Shown here: piece after piece, positions 57,033 through 64,000 of the stretch
Position numbering within the stretch: position 1 is the stretch's first letter
Layout: each line of letters opens with the position of its first letter
Assembly (NCBI GenBank): GCA_963791145.1
Contig: CAWBRT010000027.1
Span: 269,956 to 333,955, forward strand
Source: CAWBRT01 sp963791145
GTDB taxonomy: Bacteria > Acidobacteriota > Terriglobia > Terriglobales > Acidobacteriaceae
DNA: 64,000 bases
Direction: 5' to 3'
Notes under the pieces: model-generated
Seen by the model: the letters and a program-made list of their open reading frames with translations, nothing else
Database searches by the model: none
What the model was told of the DNA's origin: nothing
Program-made: the position numbers and the translations under genes

Positions 57033-57836
57033 TCATGCGTAGCCGGAATATGCGGACGGATTGTCCCTTCCATCGACAGCCCCATCGGGTGATTTGTCGG
57101 TACAATCCCACGTAAAACAGAAACGGGTTTCATGGGGTGGATCTCTTCGATTTAGGACATTGTAGTAGATAACTTTGCCGTACATAACGAAGAGTGATTC
57201 CCCGGAAGTGATCCTCGCGACATCCGCACGATTGGAGATAATGTCGCCAATATTACAAGCACCGCATTGAAATCCACCTTCGCCCGGAAACAACAGATGG
57301 GGGTGCGAGACTTTCCTTAGATGATAATCAGGTACGCCAGAATCCCACCATTTCAAGACATCATCAACGACAAGCCATTCATTTGCGATTGCGACAATAT
57401 CTGCTGGACTTCGGCCACGATTTTCTGCGATGAATTGGAAGCGCTGATAGCCGTATGGCTGGGCGTGAACAACAATCCATGGACGTTCAAGGTTGATGGT
57501 CGCTTGTGCGCTAACCAGAGCCGCCTCGGCCGCCTCTTTCCCTGCCTCAGCGGCTTTCCGCGTTTCCCAAGACTGCCAGCAGATTACGCACGCGGTTCCA
57601 ACAGCCGCGATCACCAACCACCAATTCGAGTCAGACCACCAAGGGGATTGCTGGGCGGACGCAGTCCCTGCTGGCGTGTTGCTGCAGAATTTGGACTGAT
57701 CAATTTGCCCAGCGGGCAGATTATGCTCGTTGTTAGTAGAGGAATCAGCCCGTCGCTCCTGTGTGGCGGCCGTTTGGCCGGCCATCATCCCTGCGCAGAG
57801 CGTCCATGCTCCGAATACCGCTAGACATTTTCGCAT
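57033..57836 (-). CDS. Membrane-anchored hypothetical protein
   Basis: 267 residues. Signal-like N-terminus (CLAVFGAWTLCAGMMAGQTA), a short linker, a TM helix (WWLVIAAVGTACVICW), a coiled-coil-like segment (SWETRKAAEAGKEAAEAALVS) and a C-terminal domain starting at RPWIVVHAQPYGYQRFQFIA. The order TM, Ala-rich helix, then 'ERPWI' with a beta-rich domain is frequent in uncharacterised bacterial membrane proteins. Function unknown. Confidence 0.6.
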   Translation of the reverse strand: MRKCLAVFGAWTLCAGMMAGQTAATQERRADSSTNNEHNLPAGQIDQSKFCSNTPAGTASAQQSPWWSDSNWWLVIAAVGTACVICWQSWETRKAAEAGKEAAEAALVSAQATINLERPWIVVHAQPYGYQRFQFIAENRGRSPADIVAIANEWLVVDDVLKWWDSGVPDYHLRKVSHPHLLFPGEGGFQCGACNIGDIISNRADVARITSGESLFVMYGKVIYYNVLNRRDPPHETRFCFTWDCTDKSPDGAVDGRDNPSAYSGYA

Positions 57837-58056
57837 GACGACGGAACTGTATCACAGAGAGTCACTGGATTGGTTCCGGATTCGGTTGGCAACAGGCACT
57901 AGCGGTGTCAAGGGCGGAATAAAAGTAGTCCACTAGGGCGGAGCAAAAGGGAGCCAGTGTAGTTAGGTAGAAGCGAGAGGGAATTTGCGAGGGAGAGGGG
58001 CCTCTGGAGCGTAGCGGAAGAGGCCCTTCTCCCTCGCGGCGCGTTCGGCGGGCGGA

Positions 58057-58845
58057 TCAGCGCCTTGCGGGTGGCTCTCGTTTGCGCCGGCTTTGCTTGA
58101 GGCGGTAGCTGTCGCCGTTCATCTCCAGGATGTGAACATGGTGGGTGAGGCGGTCAAGAAGGGCGCCTGTGAGGCGTTCGGAACCGAATATCTCGGTCCA
58201 CTCCTGAAACGGAAGATTGCTGGTGACCAGCGTGGAGGCGCGTTCGTAGCGCTGGCTGACAAGTTCGAACAGCAGCTCGGCGCCGGTTTTAGACAGCGGC
58301 ACGAAGCCCAGTTCGTCGATGATCAACAGTTCGTAGGCGGCTAGTTGTTTCTGGAAACGCCGCAGTTGCTTTTCGTCTCGTGCCTCGATCAGTTCGCTGA
58401 CCAGGGCGGCGGCGGTGGTAAAGCACACACGGTGACCGCGCTGACAGGCAGACAAGCCGAGGGCCAGAGCGATATGCGTCTTACCTGTACCGCTATTACC
58501 CAACAACAACAGGTTCTCCTTGCGGAAGAGAAACTCCGCGCGTGCCAGCTCCAGGACCAGAGTTTTGTTCAATGATGGAATGGCGAGGAAGTCGAAGCTG
58601 TCCAGGCTCTTGACCACCGGGAAGCGGGCTTGACGGATGCGGCGTTCGACGGCGCGGCGGTCGCGGTCGAGCAGTTCCAGCTCGGTGAGACGCAGCAGGT
58701 AAGTTGGAAAATCAGACTTGTCGACGGCGCACTGGCGCGCGACCTTGTCGTATTCGCGCAGAATGGTGGGCAGGCGCAGTTGCTGGAGGTGGTGTTCCAG
58801 CAGCAGTTGCGGCGTAGCCGGTGAAGGCTCGGACTGGGCGCTCAT
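58057..58845 (-). CDS. istB: IS21 helper ATPase IstB
   Basis: 262 residues, AAA+ ATPase of the DnaC/IstB kind. Walker A GNSGTGKT at 116-123, Walker B LLIIDELGF, sensor TSNLPFQEW and arginine-finger region GSERLTGALLDRLTHH. It loads or activates the transposase at target DNA. The ATG at 58845 overlaps the istA stop (ATGA), which fixes the start; the frame is open farther upstream inside istA. Confidence 0.93.
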   Translation of the reverse strand: MSAQSEPSPATPQLLLEHHLQQLRLPTILREYDKVARQCAVDKSDFPTYLLRLTELELLDRDRRAVERRIRQARFPVVKSLDSFDFLAIPSLNKTLVLELARAEFLFRKENLLLLGNSGTGKTHIALALGLSACQRGHRVCFTTAAALVSELIEARDEKQLRRFQKQLAAYELLIIDELGFVPLSKTGAELLFELVSQRYERASTLVTSNLPFQEWTEIFGSERLTGALLDRLTHHVHILEMNGDSYRLKQSRRKREPPARR

Positions 58846-60362
58846 CGCCTCACCTCCGTCTCTGTACTGGCAGAGGTGGACAGCAGAGCCATGTAATCGG
58901 CGGCCTGGGTGGCACGAACCGTGGTCGGCGGCAGATGCGGCCAGTTGTCCAGATCCAGCCGCGGCGGCCGGCGCTCGATGCGGCACAACACCAGGTGGCG
59001 CACCGCGTCGAAGCTAATCGCGCCCAGATGCAACGCTTCTTCGATAGCGGCCGTAACGTCGGCAAAGGTAAAAGTCTCCAGTAGGCGCAGCACCTGGATG
59101 TACTCGCGGCCGGCGTGTTTGCACAGCCGCGCCTCCAGCAGACGGCGCAGCGTGTGGAAGCACTCAGGCAGCGGCCAACCTAGCAGCGGCGCGGCCTGAT
59201 CCAGAGCCCGGCTCTTGTGTTCGAGCAGGGCCAGGTAGTGCAGCGGATCGTAGATCGCGCGCTCACGCTCGTAACTGCGCTCATGGATGGCAATCACTTC
59301 GCTCGCACAGCAGATCACCACCTGATCGACATAGCCTTTGACCAGCACCTGACGATGTCCGTAGCTGGTCGGCACCGAATAGTCGTTGGTGCGGTAACGC
59401 ACCAGGGAGAGCGAGCTGACGCGCACGGTGAGCTTTTCGCAGGCTTCGTAGGGCGTGCTGGGCAGCGGCAGCATCGCCGCCAAGTCGCGCACAAAGCGTT
59501 CGCCGATGGTCTCATCGTGGCCGCGCAGACGACGCAGGCGGCGAGCCCGGCACTCGGCTTCCAGATGCGCGTTCAGCTCCTGCCAACTGGCTGCTCGTGG
59601 AACCGGAACCATGAAGTTGCGCCGCGCGTAACCCACCAGGTTCTCCACCTTCCCCTTGTCGTTGCCCTTCGCCGGGCGTCCGAACTTCTCGGCAAACAGG
59701 TAGTGGCTTTGTAGCTCGGAGAATGCTCGTGTCTTCTGCCGCTGGCCGTCGCCCAGAGTGCGCGCCACCGCCAGCCGGGTGTTGTCGTAGAGAATCCGCG
59801 TCGGCACCGCACCAAAGTAGGCGAAGGCGCGGACGTGCCCTTCCAGAAACGCTTCCGTCGTCTCGGCGGGAAAGGCGCACACAAAGCAGTCGTCCGAATG
59901 TGGCAGATCGAAGACCATGAAGTGCGCCTTCTGCTCTACGCCGGCCATCACCACCAGCGCTTCGCCGAAGTCGGCCTGCGCCTCGCCCGGCGCATGGCTC
60001 AACGGCACAAACATCTCCTGGCTCGCGAGCTTCGACTGCCGCACGTAGTCCTTCACGATGGTGTAGCCACCCGTAAACCCATGCTCGGCCCGCAGCCGAT
60101 CGAAGATCCGTTTGGCCGTGTGACGCTGCTTCTTCGGATGTAGCTTGTCCTCTTCCACAATGGCGTCGATCACACCCTGCCACGGACCAAGCTTCGGTCG
60201 CCGCACCGGCTGCTGCCGCCGATACCCCGGCGGCAAGGAATACGCCAACATCTTGCTCACCGTCTTGCGAGCCAGCCCAAACTCCCTCGCCACCCAACGC
60301 CGGCTCCGCCCTTCGACCAGAACCGCCCGCCTCACTCGTGCATACAGTTCCACTGTGTACAT
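58842..60362 (-). CDS. istA: IS21 transposase IstA
   Basis: 506 residues from ATG 60362 (MYTVELYARVRRAV). N-terminal HTH (RSRRWVAREFGLARKTVSKML), then the DDE catalytic core: D in EAQADFGEAL, D in ILYDNTRLAV, E in NDKGKVENLVGYARRNF. The C-terminal beta-barrel and IstB-contact region follow. It catalyses strand transfer together with IstB. Intact. Confidence 0.93.
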   Translation of the reverse strand: MYTVELYARVRRAVLVEGRSRRWVAREFGLARKTVSKMLAYSLPPGYRRQQPVRRPKLGPWQGVIDAIVEEDKLHPKKQRHTAKRIFDRLRAEHGFTGGYTIVKDYVRQSKLASQEMFVPLSHAPGEAQADFGEALVVMAGVEQKAHFMVFDLPHSDDCFVCAFPAETTEAFLEGHVRAFAYFGAVPTRILYDNTRLAVARTLGDGQRQKTRAFSELQSHYLFAEKFGRPAKGNDKGKVENLVGYARRNFMVPVPRAASWQELNAHLEAECRARRLRRLRGHDETIGERFVRDLAAMLPLPSTPYEACEKLTVRVSSLSLVRYRTNDYSVPTSYGHRQVLVKGYVDQVVICCASEVIAIHERSYERERAIYDPLHYLALLEHKSRALDQAAPLLGWPLPECFHTLRRLLEARLCKHAGREYIQVLRLLETFTFADVTAAIEEALHLGAISFDAVRHLVLCRIERRPPRLDLDNWPHLPPTTVRATQAADYMALLSTSASTETEVRR

Positions 60363-60486
60363 CCTTTCGATGTCCCACGGAAAGCACACTTCGCCCACGG
60401 CAACGAACCTGGTTCGTCACCCCTAGAATGCCTGGCTTGTCCGGGAAACCAAAATCTGGCGGGTGGACTACTTTTACTCCGCCACA

Positions 60487-61107
60487 TCACCCCGCTCACG
60501 CGGCGTAACGTGGCTCATTTTTGCACCGGCGATTACAGAAGATGCAAGGCGACTTTTTCTTCCTGAACCACATCACTTCCGCATGAGGGTAAGCGCAGGC
60601 AAGCGGTGACGTTCCTGTCCAGAGTGAGAGGAGACGTCGGATTGCGGCGTTCACGAAGAGGTCGTCGCGACCTGACAGCTCTCCCTTGCCGCTGGTCAGC
60701 TTGCCGAGTCGTGCTATCTCAATCCTGTATGTAGATGACAAGTCAACGCGGGGCTCCGCCAGCTTTGGCGGCGCCTCCGCTAGATTAGGGTCCCCAGACC
60801 GGAGTTGCTGTGACCTGATCCGAACGCCAGTCGTGCGCCTCCATCCCGGAATGCCAGAAACTGATCTGGAGTCAATGCAGTTTATGAGCACTGTCTCTGC
60901 AATGCTCGCTTTCAAGGTCTTTGAAATCTGTTTACCAGCTCTGAATTGTTCGAATTGTACTGCTTGTGCTGCCCCGCTCGGGCTCGAACAGATCCTCGCG
61001 CCCTTCCGCTGGCTGTGCGATTCCGCATATCGAGCCAAGTCGTCGGCTGCTTCTCGGTCGTGCATGTCCTGCCCGCAACCGATTTTCCACCATGAGCGAA
61101 GGCTCGT
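60487..61107. other. Gap without a recognised gene
   Basis: Minus-strand frames such as 60496-61065 end in a Cys/Lys-rich segment (KKKSPCIFCNRRCK) but show no family. Probably non-coding or decayed sequence at the IS21 edge. Confidence 0.35.
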
Positions 61108-62233
61108 TCACTGCTTCGGCTGCGCTTCCCAACTGACCATTTTCTCGCGCGACTCCTTGGCATCCGGAGCGTCGGGCACCAGTTCCAGATAGTGCCGCAT
61201 ACAATTGGCGGCGCCGCGGTAGTTGTTCTGCTGGGCATACAGAAGAGCCAGGCTGTACCAACCCTCCGGCCACATTGGCTGGAATTCAACTCCCCGCTCG
61301 TATTTTTCCACCGCGTCATCGATGTTCTGATCGTCCAGCGCCTTTTCCGTCGCCGCCCGCAGACGCTCGGCCTCGGGCGAGAGCGGCGGTTTGGCGGGAT
61401 TCTCACGCCAGGCCTTGGCGGCGGCGGCAAAGACCGAGAAATCTTCAGGGTGATGAGCGGCATAGACCAGCCGGTTAAAGGCGTCGACAAACCTCTGTGC
61501 CACCGGCTCCTCCAGCCAGGAAAGCACCGTCACACCGATTGCTGCACGCTGCGGAGCGGGTAGGAACCCGACGAGGTAGAGAACCTTCGGGGACAATCGA
61601 TTAAACGATTTTGGCTCCACAGCGTCCCACTGAACCACCTGCATGTACTCCGCCTGGCCAAAAGCAACGGCGAACTTGTTCTCATCGGGGGCTCGTGGTC
61701 TTGAAATTACTCGGGACAAAGCCGGTCCATCGATGCGAGCCCGGCGCGGCGAAGCTGAGATCAGTGGGCCTGATACTGACATTGCCTGCCGGGGATAGCG
61801 TGTATTCCAGGCACGACCGGAGGGGACCAAGCTGCTGGCAGGGGTTTAGCGGACCGGGATACCTTTTGGCGATCGTATCGCGCAGCACCGCCCGCGCTTG
61901 CGGGATGGAGAGGGCCATAGCATTGCGCGGCGGCAGGTCGCCCTTCTTGGCGAAAGGAACTCCGGTCAGCACGCTGGGAAGCGGATCTCCCAAAGGGATT
62001 GCGTCCACCTCTTCCTGACTTACAATCCGGACTTGCTTCCAGGACCACTTCGCTTCTAACGTTGGCGGGTCGGGGATATGGTGCCGCTGACCGTCTCTTA
62101 TGAGGTAAACCTCATCATGCTGCTTAGACTTGATGAGAGCGCCGTCGGGAATCTTGGCGGCTTGCGCGTTGAGTGATATCAAGACTGCAGATGTGAAAGC
62201 AGCGCAAAGAATCCACGATACAACTAGTTTCAT
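61108..62233 (-). CDS. Exported protein with TPR C-terminus, one frameshift
   Basis: Starts at ATG 62233 after GGGGG. Signal peptide (SWILCAAFTSAVLISLNAQA), then a beta-rich region (KIPDGALIKSKQHDEVYLIR, HHIPDPPTLEAKWSWKQVRI), a middle domain and C-terminal TPR-like helices (DDAVEKYERGVEFQPMWPEG, YRGAANCMRHYLELVPDAPD). At 61692 a run of five C breaks the frame; four C would give TTSPDENKFAVAFGQ and a continuous product of about 374 residues. Function unknown. Confidence 0.65.
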
Positions 62234-62664
62234 AATCCCCCTTTACGGCCCTTGCTCAGAACAGCCGCCCTCTTTTGCTGCCACGGTCATATCAGAATGC
62301 CCAGAGCCTCAGTAACATTGCTGCCCCGCGGTATCCTTGCGATTCTGTGTTCTTGCATGACTGCTGTCAAGGATGAAGTCGCGGAAGGAAAGGGCACATG
62401 AAAATCAACAATTTGCGACCAGATTGCGGAGTCGTGACTTTCTACGTTTGGCGAGCCGGTTCAGAAGTCGGCTTCGAGGAAACCAGGCTTGAGACTAGCC
62501 AACCCCGGCGGAGATGCGTTGCTTGATTTCCCCGAACGCGGTTTCGGGGGGCCTGTAGCCGACTCGGTACTGATCAGCTTGGTCCCGGATTATTCCTGGA
62601 TCGACGACCATCCGTCCGGCACCGTCGTTCATAACTTCCCAGAACGCGGTTTCGGGACCGCAGC
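62234..62664. repeat. Intergenic region with dispersed GAACGCGGTTTCGGG repeats
   Basis: Two related units: CCCCGAACGCGGTTTCGGGG (62531-62550) and CCCAGAACGCGGTTTCGGGAC (62639-62659, 'A' and 'AC' variants). The first is nearly self-complementary. A third relative lies at 33367-33390. No gene is supported. Confidence 0.45.
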
Positions 62665-62940
62665 CTAAGCTGCTGGAACTGGATTCCTCGCAAAGCCGTT
62701 CGGAAACATAGTGAGCAAGTAGTCCATCTGCGCCGGTCGCAGCATGACGCGGGGCAGGAATTCATCTCGGTCCGTGCTGACGGTTTTTTGGGCTTCGGTT
62801 TCCTGGTAGGACTGAAGCTGCCGCTGGGCGTCGCCTGTGGCACTGCCGCTGCGGGGCTTGAGAAAGCGGTTGTAGCGGTCCACGCCCCTTCGAGTGCCGC
62901 CGGGCGCAGCAATCCCGAGATAGCCCTGGGCTTTTCGCAA
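62665..62940 (-). CDS. Possible hypothetical protein or remnant
   Basis: 91 residues with protein-like composition (RRGVDRYNRFLKPRSGSATG, DEFLPRVMLRPAQMDYLLTM). No family recognised. It ends just before the dispersed repeat and lies next to a decayed MFS gene, so it may be a relic. Confidence 0.3.
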   Translation of the reverse strand: MRKAQGYLGIAAPGGTRRGVDRYNRFLKPRSGSATGDAQRQLQSYQETEAQKTVSTDRDEFLPRVMLRPAQMDYLLTMFPNGFARNPVPAA

Positions 62941-62989
62941 TCGCTACGTTCGTCGGCCTGCGAGGGCAGAGCACCGCCAACGAAAGGCC

Positions 62990-64000
62990 TCGTTTGCTTT
63001 CACGCCGAGCCGCCCTTCGCTTGCGGTGACGACAAGGTACGATCCAAATTCCCCACGAGCAGCCATAATCGCAACAGCCAAGCAGGGCAACAGCGGCGGT
63101 GACCAGCAGCGGGTTGGAAGTTCCCGCGGGCGGAAATCAGCAGTCCGGTAATGATTGGAGCAAACGAGCCGCCCACATTGCCGCCAAAGTTTTGCAGCGA
63201 CACAAAGAAGCGAAACTATATGCGGCGGCGCAATATACGGCATGACTATTACGCCGGTGGCGAAGCTGAAGCCGGCGATGGCCGGTCAGGCTACGTCACC
63301 GCCAGCCACAGGCCACTCGTGTACGCCCAGCACCGTGAATAAGGAGCGCGAACAAGCCGCCCACGGAGAGGCTTTTGCGCACAACGGTAATTCTCATCCG
63401 CGCGCCACCATTCGGTCGCTCACCCAGCCGCCTAGCACGGTCACTATGACGCCGATGATGAACGGCAGCATGCCCACGAAGCCGCTGTTCAGGATGCTCA
63501 TTTTGCGTGCAGAACCAAATACCCGGGCAGCCATGTGGCAAAGACGTAGTAGGTATACAGATATCCGGCTTGCCCGAGCATGATAATGCCCCACGTTGTC
63601 CTGTAGCGCAGCGGGCTGTGCAGCAATCTGTCGCTTTTGACCGCGGTGGCCGGCCGCCTGGAGCCGCGGTAAGAGAGCAGGAACCATGTAATCCAGACAA
63701 AGCCGAGCCCGCCGGTAATATAGAACACCCACGGCAGACCCCACGAGTGCAGCAGGATCGCGCAAAATGGAATACCGAGAGCAAGTCCAACTTTGTTTCC
63801 GGCAAAAAGGTTGCTATTACCGATAAGCGTTGCACTTGAAAAGGTTTCAAAGATAATGCGCTGTCCGGCCGGAGATCATCCGGCGCCTCACCGACGCCAA
63901 CCAGTCCGCGGAACACGGCCAGCGGCACGAATGCGGTTGTGATTCCGCAAAACACCGTGGCAATGGACCAAAGAGATACGCAAAGGTGTAGCCCACCCGC
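62990..64000 (-). pseudogene. MFS transporter relic, runs off the window end
   Basis: In order on this strand, over several frames: CGITTAFVPLAVFRGLVGVGEAP (helix 4 with the ACS-type GxGEAP), FYITGGLGFVWITWFLLSYRGSRRP, WGIIMLGQAGYLYTYYVFAT with WLPGYLVLHAK, SILNSGFVGMLPFIIGVIVT with LGGWVSDRMVARG, and QNFGGNVGGSFAPIITGLLI. These are helices 4-11 of an MFS carrier similar to those at 4441 and 18845. Frameshifts and stops make it non-functional; the 5' end lies beyond the window. Confidence 0.75.

Larger units (their letters stand above)
57906..60486 (-). mobile_element. IS21-family insertion sequence
   Basis: About 2.58 kb with istA and istB on the minus strand. Both ends begin TGT and carry GGCGGA(A/G)TAAAAGTAGTCCAC as inverted repeats (left about 57913-57933, right about 60462-60484). 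Exact ends are uncertain by a few bases and I found no clear target duplication. Both genes are intact, so the element may be active and recent compared with the decayed surroundings. Confidence 0.8.

Noticed and set aside
60496..61065. A 189-codon minus-strand frame beside IS21
   Set aside because: No recognisable domain, no ribosome-binding site and competing frames of equal quality; left as a gap.

Overview
The window looks like an accessory, island-type stretch of an Acidobacteriota chromosome (Terriglobia-like). This is inferred from protein families: an Oar-like TonB-dependent receptor with an N-terminal carboxypeptidase-regulatory domain, the DUF2844/DUF3443 pair, a DUF5666 protein, two sugar-acid MFS carriers of the ACS family and a MmgE/PrpD protein. 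No rRNA and no complete tRNA gene is visible.

The most striking structure is a series of four 45-bp, same-orientation copies of the 3' half of a tRNA-Asn gene (anticodon loop to CCA; at 2425, 5923, 21408 and 55904). Each is preceded about 15 nt upstream by the same short tail, TAAGT..TTGAA. The first and third copies are preceded by a recognisable tyrosine-integrase 3' end. I read this as several tRNA-Asn-targeting islands accreted in tandem, which cut the window into modules. The left flank (1-2409) carries a HTH fragment, an excisionase and a broken integrase. Module A (2.5-5.9 kb) is a FadR-type regulator with a divergent TIM-barrel isomerase and MFS carrier. Module B (6-21.4 kb) carries secreted aldose epimerase, a broken CRP-thioredoxin reductase, an RND efflux operon with a large deletion in every gene, a 2-hydroxyacid dehydrogenase, a Zn alcohol dehydrogenase, a Tat-exported MmgE/PrpD protein, an MFS carrier and a carboxymuconolactone-decarboxylase-like protein.

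Module C (21.5-55.9 kb) starts with a PhzF relic and a frameshifted MdtABC-OprM-type efflux operon (23.1-32.4 kb). DUF2844-DUF3443, TonB, a DUF4118 histidine kinase and a PHB-depolymerase-like esterase follow. Next is a compact minus-strand operon (48.9 down to 41.0 kb): stand-alone receiver, STAS protein, small ORF, histidine kinase, OmpR regulator, DUF5666 protein, TonB receptor. Its genes overlap or nearly touch, so signalling and outer-membrane uptake are probably co-expressed. The module ends with a RusA-like protein, an IS1595-type element, a TPR-glycosyltransferase, a glutamine-rich repeat protein and a Spy/LTxxQ protein.

The right flank (56-64 kb) has a serine recombinase, an IS21 element with istA/istB, a TPR protein with a frameshift and a decayed MFS gene running off the end.

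Many genes are interrupted by single-base frameshifts, several in or beside short homopolymers, so some may be consensus errors. An in-frame stop in the mdtB-like gene and large internal deletions in the 9.8-12.6 kb efflux operon cannot be explained that way and point to real decay.
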